Shown piece after piece: positions 17,715-25,788 of a DNA stretch of 64,000 nucleotides. The notes below the pieces were generated by a model. The model saw nothing but the letters and a program-made list of their open reading frames with translations, made no database searches and was not told where the DNA came from. A program made the position numbers and the translations under genes. Positions within the stretch are counted from its first letter, which is position 1. Every line of letters starts with the position of its first letter. The DNA comes from Methylogaea oryzae (GTDB lineage: Bacteria > Pseudomonadota > Gammaproteobacteria > Methylococcales > Methylococcaceae), in the NCBI RefSeq assembly GCF_019669985.1, contig NZ_AP019782.1, positions 3,954,825 through 4,018,824 on the forward strand, in the 5' to 3' direction.

Positions 17715-18092
17715 TCAGTGCAGGGCGTGCTCGGTTTCCGCCGGGGCGGCTTGCGCCTGGCCCTCGGCGGAGTGCGCCCCCTCGAGATGGGGACCGCTGT
17801 GTTCGCCGCCGTGCTTGCCGACGAAAAACTCCACAAAACCGAATAAATCGACCAGCAAAATAACGCACATGAGTATCTGCGTTGCGGAATTTATCCGCTC
17901 CAGCGTCGCCTTGTTTCGTTCATAAGCCGAAAACAGGTCGGAGAATAAATATTGGGTGAACTTGTATTTAAAGAAAAACTTCGGCAGCGAAGTAAGCGCA
18001 ATAGTCGACGGGATAATAAAAATCGTGGTGAAAAGCAGATAGGGCTCTAGGATTTCAATTAGCTCGAGTAATAATTCAAATAAATGTGACAT
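17715..18092 (-). CDS. Hypothetical inner-membrane protein
   Basis: 125 aa. Two hydrophobic spans, about residues 15-37 (ILEPYLLFTTIFIIPSTIAL) and 72-92 (ILMCVILLVDLFGFVEFFV), flank a basic cytoplasmic loop; the tail is His/Ala/Glu rich (GKHGGEHSGPHLEGAH). Codon use is noticeably AT-richer than its neighbours (many ATT, AAA, TTT), hinting at a different history. No ribosome-binding site is obvious. No family recognised. Confidence 0.55.
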   Translation of the reverse strand: MSHLFELLLELIEILEPYLLFTTIFIIPSTIALTSLPKFFFKYKFTQYLFSDLFSAYERNKATLERINSATQILMCVILLVDLFGFVEFFVGKHGGEHSGPHLEGAHSAEGQAQAAPAETEHALH

Positions 18093-18266
18093 GGCATTAT
18101 TCAGTTTTCACCAAAATGAACCCGTGACGGCTGTGGTCGAGCCGCGGACAGACGATCGGCATGGATGCCAAGGTACGTTAACGCAATAACGGCGTCGCCT
18201 CTAGGGCCAACAGCCGCCGTTGCACGCCGGAAAGCCAGGTTCGGCAGCGGCCGGCAGGAGGGGCCT

Positions 18267-18307
18267 CAAAAAAAAACGGCACGCCGGTGGACACTCACCG
18301 GGGCGCC
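18267..18307 (-). terminator. Rho-independent terminator of the sulP-SPFH operon
   Basis: On the minus strand, the stem CCGGTG / CACCGG (extended by GGC / GCC across a 3x3 internal loop) with a 6-nt loop is followed by nine T residues. It lies about 60 bp after the stop of the last SPFH gene. A second, weaker inverted repeat CTAACCGA / TCGGTTAG (18316-18323 and 18351-18358) lies between. Confidence 0.8.
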
Positions 18308-18368
18308 GCAAAAGTCTAACCGACACCGCTGCTTCTGGAGGCATAAAGCATCGGTTAGGAGGGGGGAT

Positions 18369-19250
18369 TTAATGTTGCGCTCGGCCTTCTTCCTCGATCG
18401 CCAGCATGGCCGCGTCCACCGCGCGCAGCTCGCCGTCGGCGAAGCCGGCGAAGGCGATGGTGCGTTGCGGGTGCAGCAGGGACAGTTCGTACAATTCGTC
18501 GAACGCGGCGCGAATATGGGGCGTTCGCCGCAAAGCGGCATAGGCGCGCCCCACCGCCAGGGGATGTTGCGCCTTGGCTTCCGCCAGCAGCGAGGCGACT
18601 TCCGCCGTGGTTTCCGCTTCGATCATGGCGACCCGCTGGCGGCCTTCCTCGTCCACGTCCGCCTTCCAGCGCTCCAGCTTGGCGGCGACGGAACGCAGCA
18701 TTTGCTCCGACAGCTCCGGCAGCAGCCTGACGTCGTGCAGCAGAACCCGCTCTATGCGCACGCCCCAGCGGGCGGTTTCCTCGGCGATGTCCCGCTCCAG
18801 CTGGCCGTGCAGTTCGGTGCGGTCGGCGACGATATCCTTGAGATCCATGGTGCCGAGGATGGAAATCACGTCGTGGGTCACCACATTGGTCAGCGCCCGT
18901 TCCCAGTCGGCCACGCTGAACTTGGCTTTCACCGGGTCGGTGACGCGCAGTTCCAGGAACACGTCGACCATCACCGTGGTGCCGCCCGCGTCGTTGACGA
19001 CGATGTCTCGGATGATGCGGTGGTCGCGGCGGGTGGAAACGTGGTCGACCTGGGCCCAAGGCAACAAGCGATCCGGCACCCAGTGCCAGCCCGGCCGGGT
19101 CAGCACGTTGGTCAGCCTGCCGAAGCGCGAGACCAGCAGCGTTTCGCCCTCCTGCACCGAAACGTGCAGGGCGCGCGCCACGCAGGCGGCCAAAGGGATG
19201 CTGAGCAGGCCGATGAGAACCCCGAGGACCAATTGAGCATCGTCGTTCAT
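18369..19250 (-). CDS. SPFH/band 7 (stomatin/prohibitin-like) membrane protein, second copy
   Basis: 293 aa with GGAG upstream of the ATG. One N-terminal transmembrane segment (LVLGVLIGLLSIPLAACVA) is followed by the SPFH core (VQEGETLLVSRFGRL, GWHWVPDRLLPWAQ, VEERVTDPV-type strands and RIERVLLHDVRLLPEL) and a short coiled coil (EGRQRVAMIEAETTAEVASLLAEAKAQ). SPFH proteins form ring-like oligomers that scaffold membrane microdomains or regulate membrane proteases. It is the third gene of the sulP operon, 29 bp after the first SPFH gene, so the two may hetero-oligomerise like HflK/HflC (inference). Confidence 0.82.
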   Translation of the reverse strand: MNDDAQLVLGVLIGLLSIPLAACVARALHVSVQEGETLLVSRFGRLTNVLTRPGWHWVPDRLLPWAQVDHVSTRRDHRIIRDIVVNDAGGTTVMVDVFLELRVTDPVKAKFSVADWERALTNVVTHDVISILGTMDLKDIVADRTELHGQLERDIAEETARWGVRIERVLLHDVRLLPELSEQMLRSVAAKLERWKADVDEEGRQRVAMIEAETTAEVASLLAEAKAQHPLAVGRAYAALRRTPHIRAAFDELYELSLLHPQRTIAFAGFADGELRAVDAAMLAIEEEGRAQH

Positions 19251-19279
19251 AGAATCTCTCCGTTACGGTGACAGGCCGA

Positions 19280-20191
19280 TCAAGCGGCGGCGTGGGTTTG
19301 CGACGATACCGCGGCGCTGGCGCCCACCCGCACATAGTGCAGCTTCGATTGGGACAGCACTTCGGCGCGGCGCCGATTGATGTAGAGCTCCAGAGTCCCC
19401 TGGCGGTCCAGTTCGGCCACGGCCTCGGCCAAGCCGGCGATCTCCCGTTCCACCGCGCTGGCTTTCAGTTTGGCCACTTCGACGCCCCGCTGGGCGGCGA
19501 TGATGCGGCGTTCGCACGCGGCTTCCGCGCGAGCCAGCATTTCCTCCACCTCGGAGCGGGCGCTCATCACGCCGTTCAAGGCTTCGTCCAGCTCGTCGGG
19601 CGGGCGCACGTCCACCAAGTCCACGGCGCTGAAATGCACGCCGTAAACGTCGCCGATTTCTTTCTGGCAAAAGTCCTTGATCTCTGCGTTGACGTGGCGG
19701 CGTTCGCGTCGCACCAGGGCCAGGGAACCGCCGGGGCCGTGCAGCTTGTGGTTGTCGTGGCAACCCGGTTGCGGTTTGACGTTGGCCAGCTCCTTGCGCA
19801 GCAGGCAGGAGAATAAATCGGCGATATGTTTGCGCTGGTCCTTCAAGTCGAACAAAAACCGCTCCAGCTCGGATTCCAGCGGCATGAAGCGCAGGATGGA
19901 GTCCACGTGCAGCAAGGTGCCGTCCGCCATCATGACCGTGCGGCCCCGCTCGTTGCCGGACAACTCGATGATCTGCTCCATTAACGGCACGCAATGCACC
20001 ACTTGCCAGGGCCATTTGAAATGCAGTCCGGGCCGGTACAGGCGCAGGCGATCCCCGCCGACCCGCTCGGCGGCGCCGAAGCTGGTGAGGACGCCGACGT
20101 GTCCCTCGCCGATGCGAAAAGTGCAGCGAGCGACGGCGTAGGCCAGGTACGCGCCCAAACCGCTGATGATTCCGATGCCTATGGTGTGCAT
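19280..20191 (-). CDS. SPFH/band 7 membrane protein, first copy
   Basis: 303 aa from the ATG at 20191 (TTG three codons earlier possible). N-terminal transmembrane helix (IGIGIISGLGAYLAYAVA) followed by SPFH strands: IGEGHVGVLTSFG, RPGLHFKWPWQVVHCVPLMEQ, and VHFSAVDLVDVRPPDELDEA. The C-terminal half is a long charged helix (EVEEMLARAEAACERRIIAAQ) typical of the flotillin/stomatin coiled coil. It begins 38 bp after the stop of the SulP-carbonic anhydrase gene. It diverges clearly from its downstream neighbour, so the pair is not a recent duplicate. A role in organising or stabilising the transporter is inferred from operon position. Confidence 0.82.
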   Translation of the reverse strand: MHTIGIGIISGLGAYLAYAVARCTFRIGEGHVGVLTSFGAAERVGGDRLRLYRPGLHFKWPWQVVHCVPLMEQIIELSGNERGRTVMMADGTLLHVDSILRFMPLESELERFLFDLKDQRKHIADLFSCLLRKELANVKPQPGCHDNHKLHGPGGSLALVRRERRHVNAEIKDFCQKEIGDVYGVHFSAVDLVDVRPPDELDEALNGVMSARSEVEEMLARAEAACERRIIAAQRGVEVAKLKASAVEREIAGLAEAVAELDRQGTLELYINRRRAEVLSQSKLHYVRVGASAAVSSQTHAAA

Positions 20192-20229
20192 ATTTCTCAA
20201 CTTCTATGGATGTGCTGTCCGTGACAGGG

Positions 20230-22305
20230 TTAAAACACGCCGCCGGTGCCGGCTATCGGCGCCCAATCCGCGGCGAAGGCGGGAACCGGGCCGTGGCCGC
20301 TTTTGCCCAACGCCAGGCCGTGCCCATGGCCGTTGTGCTCGTGGTAAGCCGCCGCCAGGCCGCGATTGACCTCCACCACGTCGGCGTTGAACTCGCGGTG
20401 TTCCGGACGCACCGGCCCCAGGGCGTCGGCTTTGGCCTGGCTGTCGATCACCGCGCCGGGCGGCACGAAACGGCCGGCCGGCAGCTCCACGCCGGCGACG
20501 ATGGCGCCGATGCCGATGAAGCAGCCCTCGCCCACCACCGCGTCGTGCACCACCGCCTTGAAGCCGATGAAGGTCTCGTCGCCGACGTAGCTGGGACCAT
20601 GGACCAGGGCGTCGTGGGCGATGGAGACGTTCTTGCCGATGTAGACAGCCCAGGAACCGCCGCCCACCATCACGTAACGGTCCTGCAGGGCATGGATGAC
20701 GACGCCGTCCTGGATATTGGTGTTGGCGCCGATATAGAACGGCGATCCCTCGTCGGCCCGCACGGAAGCGCCGGCGGCGATATGCACCGAGTCGCCCAGA
20801 ACGACGCGGCCGATGACGCTGGCTTGATGGTGCACGAAGGCGGAACGCGCCATCAGGGCCGGCTGGCGGATGTGCGCCAGCCACTTGCGACGCTCCACCC
20901 CATGGGCGTGGTGGCCGTTGACCACGGCGCGGGGACGTTGCTTGGCCTCTTCGATGCTGGCGCGCAGCGCGGTGGAAAGGCTGGGCACTTCCAGCTCGGT
21001 TTCGGCGATGCGCGCCCGCGAATGCTCGACGAAGCGCCACACCAAATAGATGGCCAAGGCCGACAACACGCCGCGCAGGAAGTCCGTGGCCACGACGGCC
21101 GCAGCGGTATAGAGCATCAAGGCGGTGTGGCCGTGGCCCATGGACAGCACCTCCTCCACTTCTTCCCGCTTCACCATGTTCATGGCAACGTACAGCAGGA
21201 TGCCGGCGATGCAGGCCATGGGCACCAGTTCCAGGTAGTGGGCCACGTAATAGGCCAATAGCAACTGGAATACGAAATTGAACACGCCGGACAGGGGGGA
21301 AACGGCCCCCAGCTTGATGTTGGTCGCGGTGCGCGCCAGGGCGCCGGTGCTGGGGAAACCGTTGAGCAAGGGCACCAGCACCATCAAATGGCCCTGGCCC
21401 CACAGCTCTTTGTCGGCGTTGAACGGCGTGCCGCGGTTGCCGGCCAACCGGTCCGCCAAGTGGGCGCACAGCAGGCTCTCGATGGCGGCGACGAAAACGA
21501 TGGCGATGGCGTAGTAGGCGATGTCGCCGAACATGGAAATGTCCAGGGATTCCAGCGACGGCGCGGCGAATTGCAGCGACTTGGCGGAAATGGCGCCGTA
21601 CTTGGTCACCACCAAGTCCAGGTTGGCGTCGGCCAGCCAGGTTTGGCTCAAGCCGATGGCGGCGGCGATGGCCAGCAGCGGGGCGGGGATGAATACGGAA
21701 ACGCGCAGCAGCAGCTTGATGAACAGCACCGAACCGACCGCCAGCACCACCGCCCACAAGTTCAGGTGGCCGAAATGCTCCAGCATGGCCTGCAATTTGG
21801 GCCACGCCCCATGCCCCTCGGCGGTGGCCTGCACGCCCAACACTTCGGTGCCTTGGGTGACGGCGATGGAGACGGCGATGCCGATGGTGAAGCCGACGAT
21901 GATGGAGTGGGGCACTTGCTTGACGATGCGCCCCATGCCGGTGACGCCCAGGCACCAAAGGATGAAGCCGGCGATCAGCGAGCACAGCACCAGAAACCCT
22001 TGGTCGTGTTCGGCCATGATGGCGCCGATGATGGGGATGAAGGCGGCGGTGGGACCATATACCTGGTACTTGGAACCGCCGAACAGCGACCCCAGCAGCA
22101 CCGCGATGGCGCCGGGCACGATGCCCTGTTCGGGGCGCAAGCCCGACGCCATGGCGATGCCCATGCCCAGGGGAATGGCGACGGCCGCGACCACCAGGCC
22201 GGCCGTCACGTCGCGTAAACCGTTCAACGCCACGTTACCCGCCAACAAGTCTTCGTAGCGGGCGTCGAATAGGTGGAAAAACTGTTTCAAGCGGTTGATC
22301 AACAT
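20230..22305 (-). CDS. SulP-family anion transporter fused to a CcmM-like gamma-carbonic anhydrase
   Basis: 691 aa from the ATG at 22305, which has GAGG 6 nt upstream (a start 7 codons earlier lacks one). Residues about 1-420 are a SulP/SLC26 membrane domain (GLVVAAVAIPLGMGIAMASGL, GSLFGGSKYQVYGPTAAF, DKELWGQGHL region). The usual C-terminal STAS domain is absent; instead residues about 465-660 are a left-handed beta-helix closely resembling the CcmM N-terminal gamma-carbonic anhydrase (FYIGANTNIQDGVVIHAL, YIGKNVSIAHDALVHGP, FVPPGAVI). The three zinc-binding histidines are present: His538, His564 and His569. The likely role is bicarbonate uptake coupled to CO2/bicarbonate interconversion at the inner membrane. 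First gene of an operon with two SPFH genes. Confidence 0.86.
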   Translation of the reverse strand: MLINRLKQFFHLFDARYEDLLAGNVALNGLRDVTAGLVVAAVAIPLGMGIAMASGLRPEQGIVPGAIAVLLGSLFGGSKYQVYGPTAAFIPIIGAIMAEHDQGFLVLCSLIAGFILWCLGVTGMGRIVKQVPHSIIVGFTIGIAVSIAVTQGTEVLGVQATAEGHGAWPKLQAMLEHFGHLNLWAVVLAVGSVLFIKLLLRVSVFIPAPLLAIAAAIGLSQTWLADANLDLVVTKYGAISAKSLQFAAPSLESLDISMFGDIAYYAIAIVFVAAIESLLCAHLADRLAGNRGTPFNADKELWGQGHLMVLVPLLNGFPSTGALARTATNIKLGAVSPLSGVFNFVFQLLLAYYVAHYLELVPMACIAGILLYVAMNMVKREEVEEVLSMGHGHTALMLYTAAAVVATDFLRGVLSALAIYLVWRFVEHSRARIAETELEVPSLSTALRASIEEAKQRPRAVVNGHHAHGVERRKWLAHIRQPALMARSAFVHHQASVIGRVVLGDSVHIAAGASVRADEGSPFYIGANTNIQDGVVIHALQDRYVMVGGGSWAVYIGKNVSIAHDALVHGPSYVGDETFIGFKAVVHDAVVGEGCFIGIGAIVAGVELPAGRFVPPGAVIDSQAKADALGPVRPEHREFNADVVEVNRGLAAAYHEHNGHGHGLALGKSGHGPVPAFAADWAPIAGTGGVF

Positions 22306-22510
22306 GCCGACCTCTCTTGTTTTCATTCGCCGTTGTGGCGTGTGCGTTACGCGTTAGATCCCAGTACATCCTGGGTCGGGCCGGTCATTTGGGCCGGCTG
22401 CCTAGGGCCGCCTCGCTTGTGTATCGGGTCGAAACCATGGACGGCCACCAAGATATAGTTAATAAATCCTTAAGGCAATAGATTTTACGAGGACGCGCGA
22501 TCATCGGCGT

Positions 22511-23905
22511 CTATGCCTCGAGGTTCAGTTCCTTGATTTTGCGGCTCAGGGTATTGCGGCCGTAGCCCAATAACTTGGCCGCCCGCTGCCGGTGGCCGTT
22601 GGTGAATTGCAGCGCCGCCTCGATCAGCGTGCTTTCGGCTTCTTCCAGGGCGTCCTTGGCGATGTCGCTATCGCCCACGCGCAGCCTGAATACCGCCCAT
22701 TGTCGAAATATGCTGACCCAGTCGGAGGATTCCGTCGGGGCCAGGGGCTTGGTTTGCTGCAGCTCGATGGGCAGATCCTCCATGTGCACGACTTGGCCGA
22801 TGGCCATCAAGGTCAGCCAGCGGCAGACGTTTTCCAATTGCCGCACGTTGCCCTCCCATTGCAAGCCGCACAGGTGTTCCACGATATCCGGATGCACCGT
22901 CCGGGGCTCGACGCCCAATTCGGCGGCGGTTTTCCTGAGGAAATGCTGCAGCAACAAGGGAATGTCTTGCCGGCGTTCGCGCAAGGCCGGCAAGTGAATG
23001 CGAATGACGTTCAAGCGATGAAACACGTCCGCGCGAAACCGGCCTTCCGCCACCAGCTGCTCCAGGTTCTGGTGGGTGGCGGCGATGATGCGCACGTCCA
23101 CCTTCAGAGGCGTATGGGCGCCGACCGGATAGAGCTCCCCGTCGGCCAGCACGCGCAGCAAGCGGGTTTGCTGATCCAACGGCATGTCGCCGATTTCGTC
23201 CAGAAACAGGGTGCCGCCGTTGGCCTGTTCGAAACGTCCGACGCGGCGCGTCAGCGCGCCGGTGAACGCGCCGCGCTCGTGGCCGAACAGCTCCGATTCC
23301 AGCAAATCACGCGGAATCGCCGCCATGTTCAAGGCGATAAACGGCTTGCCGGCGCGGGGGCTGTGGCGATGCAGGGCGCGGGCGACCAATTCCTTCCCGG
23401 TGCCCGATTCGCCGTTGAGCAGCACGGTAACACTGGAGTAGGCCAAACGTCCGATGGCGCGGAACACCTCCTGCATGAGCATCGCGCTGCCGACAATTTC
23501 CGGGTTCGCCTCCACCACCTCCTGTGCGGGAATACCGTAGCTTTGCCGCTTGGCAAGGCTCAAGGCGCGATTCACCAGGGCGACGAGTTCCTTGGCGTTG
23601 ACCGGTTTGGGCAAGCATCCGTAGGCGCCGTTTCGCCACGTCGGCTCTGACTCCGGCGAGCCGGACGGCTCCGTCATGGCGATCACAGGCACATGATTGG
23701 GCGTGCGCCAACCCGATCCGAATTCGCCCAGCGCCTCGGCCTCGGCCACCAGCACGCCGTTTTGACCGTGTGCCAGCTCGCCGGTCAATACGCCGGGATC
23801 GGCCACGTAGCGCACGTCGTAGCCGGCCTTCCCCAACGCCTTGGTCAGTTTCGTGCGGACGGAATGATCGCTTTCCATGATCCAAACACAGCCTGAATAA
23901 TTCAC
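22511..23905 (-). CDS. ntrC: NtrC-like sigma-54-dependent activator with degenerate receiver domain
   Basis: 464 aa from a GTG preceded by GGGGAG at 7 nt. Receiver (1-115), AAA+ (about 140-375) and Fis-type helix-turn-helix (AAKLLGYGRNTLSRKIKEL) match NtrC/NR(I) in order and total length. The AAA+ part is intact: Walker A NGESGTGKE, GAFTGA, LFLDEIGDM. The receiver is not: the acidic pocket reads E11-S12-D13 and the phospho-acceptor position is Glu55 (VLVAEAEALG, where E. coli has VLLSDIRMPG). The Thr (78) and Lys (100) are kept. It is probably an activator of nitrogen-regulated or related sigma-54 promoters. No ntrB, glnA or rpoN lies nearby, so the target set is unknown. Confidence 0.82.
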   Translation of the reverse strand: MNYSGCVWIMESDHSVRTKLTKALGKAGYDVRYVADPGVLTGELAHGQNGVLVAEAEALGEFGSGWRTPNHVPVIAMTEPSGSPESEPTWRNGAYGCLPKPVNAKELVALVNRALSLAKRQSYGIPAQEVVEANPEIVGSAMLMQEVFRAIGRLAYSSVTVLLNGESGTGKELVARALHRHSPRAGKPFIALNMAAIPRDLLESELFGHERGAFTGALTRRVGRFEQANGGTLFLDEIGDMPLDQQTRLLRVLADGELYPVGAHTPLKVDVRIIAATHQNLEQLVAEGRFRADVFHRLNVIRIHLPALRERRQDIPLLLQHFLRKTAAELGVEPRTVHPDIVEHLCGLQWEGNVRQLENVCRWLTLMAIGQVVHMEDLPIELQQTKPLAPTESSDWVSIFRQWAVFRLRVGDSDIAKDALEEAESTLIEAALQFTNGHRQRAAKLLGYGRNTLSRKIKELNLEA

Positions 23906-24259
23906 AAGTCACTCCCCGAGGCTCGCATAGTGAATAGCGCTTTTACGATGGACCGTTGAGGCCAATTGCCCGATGGGATTAAGCGGCCAACTTCGGTTTC
24001 CGGCGCAGACGCCGAAACCCCGGACGATGTTATCGAGTCGATAAGATTATGGCAAGCTTAAATGATCTTCGCTGGCTCGAGCATGATGCCGGATCCCCGC
24101 AGAGCGGAAGAGGGGATGGACGCTCAACAACCGGCCGATCAGGCGTTATTGCCGGGGAATTCGGCGGCCGCGCGCTGGCGCTTCCCGGCAGGCAGCCCAT
24201 AGGGCAACCGATGGCGTAAACTTGGCCCCGCCCATCTCGCCATCGCGGATAAGCCTGTC
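23906..24259. other. Divergent intergenic region with a perfect palindromic operator candidate
   Basis: 354 bp between the ntrC-like gene and a rightward orphan gene. It holds a perfect inverted repeat TTATCGAGTCGATAA (24030-24044) and a hairpin GGTTTC(C)GGCG / CGCCGAAACC just before it (about 23994-24017). No reading frame is convincing. Both genes' promoters must lie here, so the palindrome is a candidate regulator site. It does not match FNR, CRP, Fur or LexA consensus. Confidence 0.45.
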
Positions 24260-25168
24260 ATGAACGAAGAAAGACGATCACGCGCCTCCTCCAGCCTCAG
24301 GCAATTTTTCGACGATCAAATCGAGCACCTGCAAAAACTGGTCGATGGCTTGGGCGGCCCCAGCCCGGAAGAGGCACGGCGGACGGAAGAAGACCGGCAG
24401 ATTGTGGAAAGTTTCGTCGATGCCTCCAACCGGAAAATTCGCGCGGTCAACGGCTATTCGCAAAAGCTCCGCCCCCACGTGCGGCAGCTATACAACCATG
24501 TGCTGGAAGTGGCCGACGCCATCCCCGCGCCGATCGAACTGAGCGCCACCGCGTTCGGCCGCGACCCGCTGGTCAACGCCCTGTTCGCCGACAGCAGCGA
24601 AATAGAAGGACTGTTTCGCGGCGGTCCGGAGGCCGACAGCTTTTGCCGCGCCTACCACCGGCTGCAAGTCCCGGTCATGTACGGCCTGATGACCGCAGCC
24701 AAAACCGTCAAGCGAACGCTGGGGGTGGGCATGCAGGGGGACGTGGTGGTTCACGACGTGCCGCAGGACGCGGTCAATTTCTCGCAGCATAAGATTCACG
24801 CCCCCTGCGCCAGCGCCACGGAGCTGCACACGGCGCTGCGGCACTACCTGTTCAACCGCGTGGTGGAATCGATCCGCCTGGACCTGGCGGCGCGCATGAA
24901 CGCCAACCCGTTCGCCGCCGTGGCGGCCTCCTACGAAACCCGCGTCAACAGCCTGGCCAACCCGGACGTGTACGTGAAAGCGCTGCTGGAATACCTGGAA
25001 GAACCGGCCAAGCTGCTGAGCATCGAGCAATCCCACCTGAAGCTGAGCAAGCTGGGCATCAAGCTGGCCGAAGAAGACCGGCAATGCGCCAACGAATTCG
25101 ACCTGCACGAACTCGCCTGGAGCAACCACGCCCGCGAGGTGGTGGCGTTGATCGCGTATCCGCGCTGA
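24260..25168 (+). CDS. Conserved-looking hypothetical cytosolic protein
   Basis: 302 aa with GGATAAG about 7 nt before the ATG. Mostly helical and charged, with no signal peptide, membrane segment or recognised catalytic motif. Segments such as KIRAVNGYSQKLRPHVRQLYNHV, AFGRDPLVNALFADSSEIEG and SIEQSHLKLSKLGIKLAEEDRQ suggest a helical bundle; a central VQ-VPQDAVNFSQHKIHAP stretch may be a beta hairpin. Only one of two rightward genes in the left 40 kb. Isolated between ntrC and tag and transcribed on its own. Function unknown; the family was not recognised. Confidence 0.7.
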   Translation: MNEERRSRASSSLRQFFDDQIEHLQKLVDGLGGPSPEEARRTEEDRQIVESFVDASNRKIRAVNGYSQKLRPHVRQLYNHVLEVADAIPAPIELSATAFGRDPLVNALFADSSEIEGLFRGGPEADSFCRAYHRLQVPVMYGLMTAAKTVKRTLGVGMQGDVVVHDVPQDAVNFSQHKIHAPCASATELHTALRHYLFNRVVESIRLDLAARMNANPFAAVAASYETRVNSLANPDVYVKALLEYLEEPAKLLSIEQSHLKLSKLGIKLAEEDRQCANEFDLHELAWSNHAREVVALIAYPR

Positions 25169-25180
25169 AAGTTTTGCCGT

Positions 25181-25765
25181 TCAGGCAATACGCCGCAGGC
25201 CTTTTACCTGCCCATGGCGAAAGCAGCTTACCAAATGGTCGTTGACCATCCCGGCAGCCTGCATGAAGGCATAGCAGATGGTGGGGCCGACGAACTTGAA
25301 GCCGGCCTGGGTGAGAGCGCGGCTCATGGATTCCGACTGGGGGGTGGAGGCGGGCACTTGCGCCATGCTGGTCCAGGCGTTCTGCAGAGGCTCGCCGTCG
25401 ACGAAGGCCCACAGGTAATCGGTAAACGATCCGGCCGTTGCGGCCAGCTCCAGATAGGCACGGGCATTGCGGATGGAGGCCGCCACCTTGGCGCGATTGC
25501 GGACGATGCCGGCGTCGGCCAGCAGCCGCGCCGCGTCGGCCTCGCCGTAGTCGGCGATGACGGCGGGGTCGAAGCCTTCATAGGCAAGGCGATAGGCTTC
25601 GCGTTTCTTGAGGATGGTGGACCAGGACAAGCCGGCCTGGGCGCCTTCCAGGATCAATAACTCGAACAAGGCGCGGTCGTCCACCAGGGGCGTGCCCCAT
25701 TCCCGGTCGTGGTAGTCGCGGTACAGGCCGAAGCCTTCGCACCAGGGGCAGCGAATCGGTTCCAT
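25181..25765 (-). CDS. tag: DNA-3-methyladenine glycosylase I
   Basis: 194 aa from the ATG at 25765 (a GTG five codons earlier, 8 bp from the glmS stop, is possible). Family hallmarks are RCPWC at the N-terminus, YHDREWGTPLVDDRALFE, the catalytic-Glu segment LEGAQAGLSWSTILKKRE, and FKFVGPTICYAFMQAAGMVNDH near the end. Zinc ligands of the Tag fold (Cys and His at both termini) are present (CPWC, CFRH). The enzyme removes 3-methyladenine from alkylated DNA to start base-excision repair. Same strand as glmS, possibly co-transcribed by read-through. Confidence 0.93.
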   Translation of the reverse strand: MEPIRCPWCEGFGLYRDYHDREWGTPLVDDRALFELLILEGAQAGLSWSTILKKREAYRLAYEGFDPAVIADYGEADAARLLADAGIVRNRAKVAASIRNARAYLELAATAGSFTDYLWAFVDGEPLQNAWTSMAQVPASTPQSESMSRALTQAGFKFVGPTICYAFMQAAGMVNDHLVSCFRHGQVKGLRRIA

Positions 25766-25788
25766 GGGCGGGGAGGCCACTTTACGAA

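Noticed and set aside
22306..22510. AT-rich promoter before the SulP gene
   Set aside because: TTGCCT and TATATC hexamers occur on the minus strand but at poor spacing (15 nt), so I do not call a promoter.
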